A DNA stretch of 64,000 nucleotides from Wolfiporia cocos (lineage: Eukaryota; Basidiomycota; Agaricomycetes; Polyporales; Phaeolaceae): NCBI GenBank assembly GCA_029448655.1, contig JACCLO010000012.1, positions 2,046,001-2,110,000 on the forward strand, given 5' to 3'. The notes under the pieces were generated by a model. It searched no databases. It was not told where the DNA came from and saw only the letters and a list, made by a program, of their open reading frames with translations. This document shows, piece by piece, positions 11,091-21,900 of the stretch. How positions within the stretch are numbered: the stretch's first letter is position 1; every line of letters starts with the position of its first letter. A program made the translations under genes and the position numbers.

Positions 11091-11983
11091 ATGATGTCCT
11101 CGAGCGACAATGGCGCAACTGGCGTGGGTGGGCTACAGGAACGCTTCATAAATGCGCAGCGGCAATACCAGCAGCTTCTCGACCGCGTAACGCCTTTCGT
11201 GCTCTATCGATGGCTGGGAACGGCAGGACTGTTCGCTGTGTTTATGCTTAGGATATTGTTAGCACAGGGAGTGAGTACTCTGATGCATGGTAAAACGTTC
11301 TAGGAAGGACTAATGGACTACGGGGCGCGTCTGCAGTGGTATATCGGTTCGTCCTTCCATGTTACGCGTCGTCCTTACTTCGTTGATCTGACAACTTTTC
11401 GCTCATAGTATGCTGTGAGTATCACATCCTCGTAGTCTCGAGGGCAAAAAGTTTATTTCATAATCTAGATGCACATGCCATTTACCTCTTGAACCTGCTC
11501 CTTGCCTTCCTCCAGCCAAAGTTCGACCCATCGCTGCAGGAGGACCTGCTCGCAGATGAGATAGAGGGCGGCGGAGAGGACGCTGGCGCGTCGCTGCCGT
11601 CGCAACGGGACGACGAGTTCAGGCCGTTCGTCCGGCGGCTTCCCGAGTGGAAGTTCTGGTGGGTCTTTGCCGCGCTTGGGCACCGCCCCCGAATAGACCG
11701 ATATCCTGACTTCCGGATGCATCAGGCTGTCCGCGACAAGGGCCACCGTGCTTGCGCTGTTCTGCACATTCTCGGAGATGTTCGACGTACCTGTGTATTG
11801 GCCTATTCTGGTCGTATACTTCCTCGTCCTCTTTGCGCTCACGATGCGCCGACAAATACAGTACGTCTTCTCACCTTTCAGTCTATAGCGGACCACGTCT
11901 GACAGGAGCCTTACAGACATATGATCAAGTACAAGTACATCCCATTCGACATTGGCCGCAAGGCCCGTTACGGCAGCCATTAG
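11091..11983 (+). CDS. RER1: RER1 Golgi-to-ER retrieval receptor
   Basis: Six exons (11091-11270, 11337-11346, 11409-11414, 11469-11658, 11726-11860, 11917-11983) give a 195-aa protein. It shows the family motifs [67 protein letters not shown] and [20 protein letters not shown], ending in a [19 protein letters not shown] tail. Four hydrophobic segments in two hairpins match Rer1, which retrieves ER membrane proteins from the cis-Golgi through COPI (family knowledge). Exon 2 is only 10 nt and exon 3 only 6 nt; both are needed to build the invariant WYIVCYA segment. Introns are 54-67 nt, all GT-AG. A second ATG three bases downstream is an equally possible start. Confidence 0.93.
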
Positions 11984-12722
11984 CGCGATCCCACATCTGC
12001 AGTGCTGCGCTGTACTCCCGGTTGTCAGCATATCTGTCAGAGTGTCCTATTGAATCCAATTATTATACCAGGGTCTCATTATTCCGGTAGTGTACTGTCT
12101 GTTATTCCTGTGCAGCTTTGTTGATATACATGCGGTGAGTCATGATGGTCTCCTAGTGGCGAAATGAGCTCGAACCGCACAATTGGTGCGGTTGGGTGGG
12201 CAAAGCTTGTGTGGGCTATGATAATAAGGCATTGTCGGTCGATCCAACTCCAAGCTTGTGAGGTTCGTGGGACTAGTAGCGCAGCTTGCCTTGATCTATA
12301 CAGCTGTTGTATTCGCCTTTCCAGGGTACCAGCGATTTCTGTGCCGATATGCCCGACAACTCGTCGGTGTTTGCACAACTGGATTTATTGTACCTACAGT
12401 GAATGGAGGGGGTACATACGCGTTCGTCACAGTTTGCAGGGGATACACTGGAGAGTGGGGTTACAGTTTGAGCTTGCACAGGTCCGCCAAAAAGGATCAC
12501 CGAGGACAACTGCTTTGGCGATGCACGATGCGCACGGTTGCCCTTGATCTTCGCGTAGTCTCGGAAAGTGTACGGCCACCAAATCGTGCAACTTCGCGTT
12601 GCCAGCCCACGTCGGCTGTAGAGACGGGAAACGCCATCAGTAGCGACAGATGTCGGGAATGATCGAGACGAGTTGATACGTACTGCACCGGATTTTCAGT
12701 GGTTCATCCCACTATTTCACGG
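11984..12722. other. Intergenic, no gene recognised
   Basis: Convergent 3' region between RER1 (+) and the unrecognised gene ending at 12723 (-). Short open frames only, with no domain seen. Confidence 0.45.
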
Positions 12723-13451
12723 TCACGGCAATCTGGTATCTACCCATGCAGCCTGACAAGATATTGTTGATGGCCAGGGAAAAGCAGCAAAAGAAAGTCG
12801 TTTACCTTCATGGTGATCTTCTCGGTACCACTTTCTTCGTCGACGACCCTAACTACGGTCTCTCGGTCTATGTTCGGGCTGCTCACAAACCGCGCTACGT
12901 TCCTGAGTGTCTCAACATCGATGTCATACCGGTCTGCCAGGTTTTTCAGCTCCTCAGCCGATGACACCATCTTGTACTCTTGGAGCAGGTCGGAGAGAGA
13001 TGCAGCCATGAGGCGGTTGCGAGTGGGGCGCGACGACCGCGCTTCCTCCTCAGAACGCAGACGGCTCTGGAATCCCTGATGTGCACGGTCCGCTGCCTGT
13101 GTATACATGAGCTATCCAGCGCAAACATCTCTTAATCAGGTTACCGGCTTACAGGCCTGATTGTCTGCATGTGGTGATCCACCTTGACCGGTCCCAGCCT
13201 GCTCAGGTTTGCCATGAACTGAGGGTCGCGCGAGTCGCGGTCGATGGCTTCCTCGACGCGCGTCGTCAGCGACGCTTCCTGCGCATATAGTCATGACTAC
13301 CTGCGTCTCTGGTCTCGCTAGCTTGAGGATTGAAGGCCGGCGGAGGGCGGGCCTCCGCAGGACTGGGCGTACGCGCACCGGCCCATGTTGGTGGTGGCTT
13401 CGCGGCAGTCTTGGGGAATTGGCGAGCGGGTTTTGACGATGCGCCTCCCAT
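12723..13451 (-). CDS. Unrecognised conserved-looking protein with N-myristoylation motif
   Basis: Well-supported exons are 13278-13153, 13096-12806 and 12752-12723, all phase 0, with 56-nt and 53-nt introns. The first exon starts at 13451 with MGGASSKPAR, a classic N-myristoylation start, then a Pro/Ala-rich segment (TPSPAEARPPPAFNP). Downstream it contains DPQFMANLSRLGPVKVDHH and a charged helical part (SDLLQEYKMVSSAEELKNLADRYDIDVETLRNVA, shown in pieces), ending AAWVDTRLP. The junction between exon 1 and the 13278 exon is unresolved: the apparent gap is only 22-26 nt, far below the local intron minimum, so either a different donor is used or a base is wrong. I do not recognise the family. 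The product may be a lipid-anchored or membrane-associated small protein. Confidence 0.6.
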
Positions 13452-13662
13452 ATAAAGTTTCTAGTGCTATATGCGTGTAGCTACGTCCGGACGTAGAGGT
13501 CCTCAGCTAGATCTGAGGTCACGACGAACGTGGTGGTCGTGCGGTGAACTCGAGCTTGAGCGGCGCGCCAACACGCGTCATAACGTGTCTTGCTTGTTAT
13601 TTGTTACCACACCTGTGCTTCGACGCGGTAAACTGCAGCTTGTAAGCCTATCGACTATCGAG
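13452..13662. promoter_or_regulatory. Short divergent promoter region
   Basis: Only about 210 bp separate the start codons of the MGGASSK gene (-) and the steroid 5-alpha-reductase family gene (+), so the pair probably shares a bidirectional promoter (inference). Confidence 0.4.
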
Positions 13663-14677
13663 ATGCTCGACGTAGCGCAAGCGCAAGTATGGTACGACAG
13701 TGCGTATACTCTTGATTGCCGGACGAACTAAAAGCTCACAAACTTGCACAGCGGCTAGGAAGTGGTTCGCAATTATACCACCCTTGATATGCCCAACGAC
13801 CTTCCTCATAGACGCGCCCTTCGGGCGATTTGCGCCGTCGGAAGATAGCATATTACTTGTTGACGGTGAGTGACGAGTTGTCGAGTCCATTTCACATCAT
13901 GAACCCCATGGGGTCGTACCAGGCATCAAGTCATGGATTGCGATGGAGCTTGTGTCCCCGCTCACATTCATCTATATCTTCACGAAAGCGCCTTTGTCGG
14001 GTGGCGTGGCCCCGCCGCTCACCCTCTCGCATCCTCCGACCTTCCTTTCCGCTTTGTTCCTGCTCCACTACCTCAACCGTGCGATCGTCTCGCCGATACG
14101 CACGCCCTCACGCTCCAAGTCGCACATTAGCGTGCCCCTCTCTGCCGTACTCTTCAACGTCATGAACGGGTCCCTCATGGCGACCTACTTCTCCTCCCCT
14201 GGGGCGCGGGCTTTCCTCGCGGACGCATATACCCGGCCAACGTTCTGGGGCGGTGTTGGGCTATGGGCCGTTGGCCTCGCAGGCAACATCCTGCACGACG
14301 AGGTGCTCCTCAGCATCCGACGCAAGGCGAAAGCCAAGGGCAAGGGGCGCGCGCTCGCCGATGACGGCGGTAGCGGCAAGAAGAAATCGCAAAAGGAGCA
14401 CTACGCCATCCCTCACGGATACCTGTACAACTTCATCTCGTATCCGAACTACTTCTGCGAGTGGTGCGAGTGGCTCGGGTTCGCATTGGCCGCGGCCCAA
14501 GTCCCGTCTTTCGGCTCATTTGCGCAGCTCCTGGCGACGCTCAGCCCACCTTACCTCTTCTTCTTTTCGGAGGTGTTCTTAATGCTCCCGAGGGCGTACA
14601 AGGGGCACAAATGGTATCATAGTCGTTTCCCTGACTATCCTTCTGAACGCAAGGCTGTTGTGCCATTTTTGTTCTGA
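13663..14677 (+). CDS. Steroid 5-alpha-reductase (DET2/SRD5A) family enzyme
   Basis: Three exons (13663-13699, 13752-13865, 13923-14677) with 52-nt and 57-nt introns give 301 aa. Exon junctions create WYDTARKWF and a PFGRFAPSEDSILLVDGIKSW stretch (shown in part). Several membrane segments follow, then the signature C-terminal domain: HDEVLL, IPHGYLYNFISYPNY, CEWCEWLGFA and the terminal HKWYHSRFPDYP with RKAVVPFLF. These are the NADPH-binding and catalytic hallmarks of 3-oxo-5-alpha-steroid 4-dehydrogenases. They are integral ER membrane enzymes that reduce enone double bonds in sterol or related lipids. The exact substrate in this fungus is unknown. A basic loop (KAKAKGKGRALADD) between helices is probably cytosolic. 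Length matches the family (about 260-300 aa). Confidence 0.9.
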
Positions 14678-16740
14678 TTGTATGATTTACTCCTACCCAT
14701 AGCTACCCCAAGATAATGCTGTAACCTTGGTGCTTTGACGAACATACAGGTTAAGGACCTACTTTACACACTAAGTAGCACTGCCTCAGATTTCGTCTCT
14801 GCTCGAACCTGATCCGTTCGTCCTCTCGAATCTTGTGTTGCAGCATAACCCGGGCTTTCATCTATATCTCATTCACATTGGCTCTCCCGAAACATTGCTT
14901 CTCGATAGCTGTTGACTCGATTTCTGCCGGCCGCCTGAAACTCATCATCTTTTTCGTCTTACTAACAGAACGTTGGATCGAATCAACTTCATCTTCATGA
15001 TCGTTCGCTAACTTAAAAGATCTGGGTTAACTTAAATAGAAGAAGTAGCTGGTGGGCTTAAATCCTCTTGTTCAAGAAGCTTATCTGTCTGACGCAATTA
15101 CTCATGCATGAACAGTACGCACGTCTTTTGGTACTGAAGTAATCGCTGTCTGCTGCTTAATCGACATATGTATTCGTTGATATTGCATCATATCCATCCT
15201 GACTGACAATATATGTGATCTCCTTCTTGGCCATTTGGCCCATAACGATGCTGGATTCCCGCATGCACATCAGCTGGCGTGCACGCGGGATGCGCACAAA
15301 AATACTGCTCCAGGCGGAGACACACTATGCAGATTGTTTGTGTCCGCCTATCGGTGAGTTTGCTACTATGCCGGTCGCTATGTTGAGACAGTCGTAAGCC
15401 GTAGAGTCATATTCCGCCCAGATGAAGTCAATCCCTCAGCGAACAGTCACCCAAGTTCGAAAGCGAGTTGCGAGGGTCCGAGATATATTGGATCACAGCT
15501 GTCGTCGGGAGATCTTATAATGTTCCAGAGGTTGTGTCTCGACCTATGCAACATAGCACCCTCCTGCCCATCCCTGAGGCATCTGCACTGAAGTGCTGTG
15601 TAACCAAATCGGGTACTACTCTTAGGCCTGTCTGCTTAGCATACCGGATGCTCTCTCAGGTGGTTCGTTACGCTAATTGACATCAACTAGACAGTCGTCG
15701 GAGCGATTTATGACCTAACTCAGGTGTGTCATCTATGCGTCAACCAATGATGCAATGTATCCCGCTGTTCACTATCCGATATTGAGACTGCATCACGAAG
15801 TAGTCCAGCTGAGTGAGACAATCCTACTTCCCGGCGATTTGGAAGGCAAGTGTAAGCGTATCTTTTCCGAACAGGAGAATCTGTTGCTTATATCCATCTA
15901 TATCTCGCGTATCGACACCACGGGATCGCTCTTCAGGTGTGCTTCGTTCTGGCCATGATGTGTTATAGCTCATCTCAATACCGTATGGCTGTGCCCGGTG
16001 ATTCTGACATGTTAATAAATCGCTGGAAAGGAACTCGCCTGAATCGTTTATGGGTAGCGTTCATCATCGCCGGTCCAATGCTCCTACCTGTGGCGCACTC
16101 TTCTAGGGGCGTGAAGGAGATAATTGAGCTACGCAAGTTTTATTCGTAATCTGTAGCCACACCCACCTCAATTTCCTGCCAATGCCCCAACTTCTTAAAT
16201 GCATAATGTTAGTTAACACTCTAAGTAGACTACGCCAGCTTCAATGCCAGGTGCATCTAAATGGCAGCGTCTCTTCGTTCGTGCTTGCTTGAAAGACGCA
16301 GATCGTCCACACAATTGTATCTAAACGTCGTGATCCCAATTGGAAGCGGTTGAACGATGTACCGCTCGCCATCGTACTTGTGTTAAGCTTCATTGATGTC
16401 TTTGACACGCTCATCCTGCTGATTTTGCTGTACAGGCTATTCCTGATGATGGGGACAGTCACCATAATTGGTGTGACAGTCGTGAGAAAACTCACCAGTT
16501 ACACTGACCCTTTGTCGATTGGTGTTATTCACCTGTAAAGTGAGCACGTTTGTATGCAACGGCTTCACGAGCCGCGGCAAACTCCCGTCATACGTCCCCG
16601 ATGAGGCACCAGAAAGCGAGACACTGAGAGATGCACAAACTGTTTTGAAGTAGCAGCGGCCCAAAGCGTCAATATGCGTATAGAAACCTTTCTCCAGAAA
16701 CTCCACGTTTCTAGAAATTGCCCACCTAACAATTTAGATA
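14678..16740. other. Gene-poor interval
   Basis: About 2 kb with no recognised gene. One + frame at 16350-16538 is strongly hydrophobic but too short and isolated to call. No clear repeats seen before the transposon end at 16741. Confidence 0.4.
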
Positions 16741-17442
16741 CAGTTGACTATCTAGTAATGCATACCGTCGGTCCCCGGATTTTGCTATGCATTATGAGGT
16801 GTTATGCGCGATCAAATCCGTCACACAGTGTGACTTATTGTGATCATACGTGACCTCCCCGCACAGGTACGTCACGCTCTGTCACATCAACATCGCATTG
16901 AGTGCCACTATACGTTTGCCGAACTATTACCATCTAGACTATCCTGCCAGTACCTATCTAGCGTGCTCTGCTTTTGTGAATCAAAGTTAATGTGATGTAA
17001 ATGAGCTCATAGCTTCCGCAACTGCTGCTGGAGAACAAGTATCGAGACACCCTCAGCTTCTGCAAACTGAGGACAGAGCAGTCATGAAGAGTGTGATTGC
17101 TTCGTGCATATTTTGGTGGCTTGACTGCTGAAGACCTAGGCTCTTTGGTAGCTTTCGGTAGCTTTTCCCTAGCAGTAGGATGGGCACAGGGCTTCTTTGC
17201 AGGGCGCGGTTTGCGCTTCCGGTCGTCTACAGGGAGAACTGACGGAGTCACACTACACTATGCATGCACTAAATTACCAAATATAGCCAATCTAATAATG
17301 CATAACCCCAACTTCGGGCATGCATTATGCAATATCAGAAATATATGCATAACACCTTGGGGACGATCTCGGTCCCCAGCTCAGGCTATGCATTATGAGA
17401 TAATATGCATTACTAGCTAATGCATTACTAGATAGTCAACTG
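16741..17442. mobile_element. Tc1/mariner-superfamily (pogo/Fot1-like) remnant
   Basis: A 702-bp element bounded by terminal inverted repeats beginning CAGTTGACTATCTAGTAATG and flanked by TA dinucleotides (16739-16740 and 17443-17444). CAGT termini with TA target duplication are typical of the Tc1/mariner superfamily. Subterminal ATGCAT-rich motifs are also inverted. The interior on the minus strand encodes a lysine/arginine-rich stretch (RKRKPRPAKKP) that could be the C-terminal NLS of a pogo-type transposase, but no DDE core remains. It is non-autonomous, probably a deletion derivative. Confidence 0.75.
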
Positions 17443-18244
17443 TACCAAAATCTTCTTCTCATTCAACCCAATGTGTTGCTTTCAAGGTGAGCCTTTTGTT
17501 TTACAAAGGAAAATATTACGTTTGCATGCTTAACCAGCTCAATCAAGGCACAGGGATCCTCGCTTGGCGAAGTCCCACACGTGAACACTTATTCGATGTC
17601 CATTCGTCTACCAGCTGGCTGGTGTCACCATTGTCTGCACATCTCGAATTTGCAATCTTCAAGCCAACCAGCTCTAGAAAGCGTCTTGGCAACTGTATGG
17701 TAGCTGCTCGCGGCCTTGCAGGAGTTGCCAGCGATTGGCACCTCTTCTTCGCGATGGGGCTTATCACATACTCCGGAAGATGCTATGATAATAATTGGCG
17801 GAAATAGCAGACTGGCGGCTATACTTCCGTGCGTGTTCCGCGAATCTCGGCCTCATACAAGGGGAAAACAAGAGAGTCACTCAAGATCACTCCTGGATCT
17901 CCTCACAAGCGTTCGCGCAGTGCCTGGATCATGGACTGATATGTGATGGCGATGACGACCACATTCCTCGAGCTCAAGGGCGCTTCGATCCATGTGTAAG
18001 TGGGAAAGGGTTGCTTAAAATCGCGTATATTTTCGGAACGGAGCGCTAACTGTAACGTTTGAGGTTGACAGGCATTATCAACACTCGCTTATTGGCTTGC
18101 GCTCTGACTCGACACTCCCATGATAGTAGGCATCTAGCTGTCATTGGCGCATCGCAATAGGAAACAGCTAGGGATTTACGACATCTTTGTTCACAGCTTG
18201 CAATAGACTGTAACGCTGCGATGCAGCGCACAGATTCCAGGGCC
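17443..18244. other. Intergenic, no gene recognised
   Basis: Short open frames on both strands with no recognisable domain. Confidence 0.4.
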
Positions 18245-18668
18245 TGTACGGGAACGCAACCTGAAAACGCTGGCTAGCGGATAGCAATTGCGAAATATCG
18301 GCCGTGGGAATATCTCTGCGACGCGCGAGCGTCCGGGCGCTTGTCACGCCTTGCTCGGCGCCTACGTCACGTCAATCGCTACCGGCTGCTCAATGCCCGA
18401 CATAACTCTGAAGCGCAAACTCGTGTTCTTGCTGCACATATGGCTATATCTTGTGCCACAGCGTCCCTTATTGAGCTTCGAAATGAGGTCAGGTGAGAGG
18501 AAGCTGCGCACATCCAAAGTCTGCATTGTCAGTCACAATCAGGTCACAAGGGGTCACATGGTGGTCACTGCCCGCGCTCAGTAGCGGTTCGCATTTCCCA
18601 GCGCTGTCGAGCGTCTATTTTTTGGCAGGGAAATCGGTCGCCAGCGATATCAGGTTGCGTTCCCGTAC
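18245..18668. mobile_element. Small TIR element (MITE), family unassigned
   Basis: GTACGGGAACGCAACCTG at 18245-18262 is exactly inverted at 18651-18668 (CAGGTTGCGTTCCCGTAC). This bounds a 424-bp non-coding segment. The flanks show no convincing target-site duplication, so the superfamily is not assigned. Confidence 0.55.
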
Positions 18669-18947
18669 CTTTCGAATCGTGACTCCTTATCGTGCATTCA
18701 ATATCTAGACAGTCGGTCCCGGAATATTTCTACTTCGCACACGATCTGATGATGGTTGCACACGACGGCTCGATTAAGCCTACGTTCTAACGTTAACCAT
18801 GACTGTACATCTTGATCGGCGGCACAGCCCCAACAGTGGGCGTCAGTCGAGGACATATTATAGGAACGGCTGGTTGCTGCGGACCTTTTTACGCACACAC
18901 GTCGACAGTACTTCTGAGAGTTCAACGCCGAGCATCGGTAGGGCTCT

Positions 18948-21900
18948 ATGGAGCACAACGCACTCTCTTCAAGGGTGCCGCAAGCGATATTTCAACTAAC
19001 TCACAATTATGGCGTTAACGCCTCTACAAGCTCACTGCGAAATGGGAATCAGTAGGTCTTATAAAGGCAACGACGAACCTTGCGCTATACTTGTTGCACT
19101 TACAGGAGCCTTCTCGAAAACAACTTGATCATACCGTTTGATGCCGCTATCGTGTCCGTGATTGTGCTGGCCATCCAGCTCGTCTTGCAATCCAAACCTG
19201 TCAGGAAGCTGTATACCAAATTGGCGAATTTGGAGACGACCTCTTCGTACGAATCCACAAATGACGACTCAGAGACGGCATCTTCCTCCAAGATCTCTCG
19301 GCAGGTCGCTCGTTTGGGAGGCCCTGTCATATTTGGCTTTCACGTAGCGCGCTTTTTATCATGTCTCGTGCTGACAGCATTGGAGGCATACACGGTGCAG
19401 GTGTATCATCAGAGCAAAGATGATGTTCATCTGCTCATCTCGGAGTACTGGCTTCATGTTGCTCTTTGTCTGACATTTGTAAGTTACCTAGCCTTGCCGG
19501 TCAAGGCCATACTCATTTCGCGAGTAGGCTTACGCGTCGCTGCTCGCTCTATCCTCGACATTGTGCGGACCTTCTCTGAACGTCATTGTCGTCCGTCATT
19601 GTAATGTGGTCTTAATCGCGGCACTCGCGATCTACTCCTATCGCGATGTCTGGCCGCTGGCGACATTCACGCTCAGCCCCATGGATGGAGATGAAGGTGC
19701 ATTGATCTGGGCGAAGATTGGTATACTCGCTTTTGCTTCTGTTGTGATCCCTTTAAGCATTCCGCGCCGCTATGTCCCATTTGATCCTCAGGTAGATCTT
19801 GATCATCTGGTGCATTCTGGTACATGCTCGACGATGATGATGACCATATTAATGTCAGGATCCTTGGTCCAGTCCTCCACCGGAGCAAACTGCGTCGCTG
19901 TGGTCCTTGATGACCTTTGCCTGGCTGGATTCCACTATTTATGAAGCTTATCGTAATCCGCACCTGCCTCTCGATAAGCTGCCTCCATTGGCAGATTATG
20001 ACAGTGCACAGAATCTTGCAAAAAGAAGTTTCCGCGTACGTGTTCTGTGCCATTGCGAATGATATAGGTTTACAATTACACCGAACGTCAGGAACTTGAC
20101 CCGTTTCAGACGAAACGGAAGGGTAGACACATATTTTGGGGAATTCTCAAGACGTTTCGTCAGTGACTTGTCATGTACCGCGACGTACCAAATTCTGACT
20201 ATTTATAGGTTCCGACTTCATGTTCATGGCATTTACCCTCGTCCTCCGCGTACGCATCATAGATCCGCAAATATTGTGTTCACTCATTCTTGAACGTAGG
20301 TTATCTCAGACTTTGCCAGCCCGCTCGGAATGAGAAATCTCTTGAGGTATGCCGCCGATACTGTGTATCATGAAGTAGGTTTGTAACGTCTTGATACTTT
20401 AGATATATTGAGAAAGGCGGAGAAGACGCAATTGTTCGACCGTGGGTTTGGATATCGTGGCTTGTTGCAGGGCCATTCGTCGGAATGATCGTCTTCTCTG
20501 GATATATATTCACAACCGTACGTTCCCCCAGACTGCAGATACTTATGCTTGTTGATTGCTCTTCATTCGTAGCTGCGGCTCGTTGTCCGGCTCGAGGCAA
20601 TTATTACGCAGCTCGTTTTTGACCATGCTTTGCGCATGCGACTCAAGGCAGAGGTAGATGCACCCAAAGCAACATCAGGAGATGAGACAGCTATTGCGAC
20701 GCCAGAGACCGTGCCTGGAGGTGACGACAGCCAAAATCCCCAACGAGACGGTGCAATCAGAGACGATGCAAGCACGGCCACGTCCAGCACTGCTGATGGT
20801 AGTAATTCATCCAAAGGGAAGAACAAGAGTTCACCCGGACCATCCGGTAGGGACAGCAAAAGTGCCATAGACAAAGATGCTTCGGCTGCACAGGCGGATA
20901 CAAGGAGCAAGAATTTGGTCGGCAGAATCAACAATTTGGTTACCAGCGATCTAAAGACGATAACAGACGGGAAAGACTTCATTGCTCTTTGTACGGTTAC
21001 GTTGAGCTTCAGTCCAAGCACGTTGTGTTGACGATGAAATGTCTGGTGTAGTCGTGCATCTTCCTCTCCAGGTGGCCCTCTGCGTCTGGTTCCTCTATAC
21101 ACAGCTTGGTTGGAGGTACGTGATGTAAACCGATGAGTACCACCCTTGACCGGACACCAGCGCGTTTGTGGGTCTGGCTGTGATAATACTGCTGTTCCCA
21201 ATTCCTGGCACCATCGCGAGGCATATTCGAAATGTTCACGCTGCGAAGATGAAGAAAGTATGATTGTAGTCATACATCGATACAAATGATATTAATTTTC
21301 AATTTTCAATAGACAGATGCTCGTGTTCAAGATGTAACTGAAAGTATGTGGCAATGTTCATTAAATCATTGTCGTCAGGCTATGTCGTTTACTATCGTGG
21401 CCAGCTATGACAGTGATACGCATGGTCAAACTATTTGGCTGGGAAGGGCGGCTCTCGCAGCAACTGGATGAGAAGCGCGACGAGGAAATCTCGTGGATCA
21501 AGAAATCAAAGTTGTGGGAGCTTCTGAACAACAATCTCAAGTATGCCGCCTGGCCGCCAGCTGTGTTTGTACCCGCTGATATTCCACATCCCAGCCATGT
21601 CATTCCACTGCTGACTATGATCGCTACATTCTTTACCTATGTAAGTGGTCTTTTTTTCCCCTCGTCGTCATGACTTCTGATATTGATTTTTGATTCCAAG
21701 GGGGTGATTATGAGACAGGAACTGTCTGGTAACGTGGAGCAATCACAAGTTACGTGCACTCTACTAACGGTATCTATCTCGCAGCATCCAAGGTTTTCTC
21801 GTCGATGGCTGGTATGCTCATTAATTCCGTGGCATTGGCTACGTGGACTCAACGATATCGTACAGTGTTTGAGATGTTCAGCATGCAACTGCACATGCTT

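Noticed and set aside
20563..21285. 240-aa minus-strand frame
   Set aside because: Antisense to ABCC copy 1 exons that carry conserved transporter sequence.
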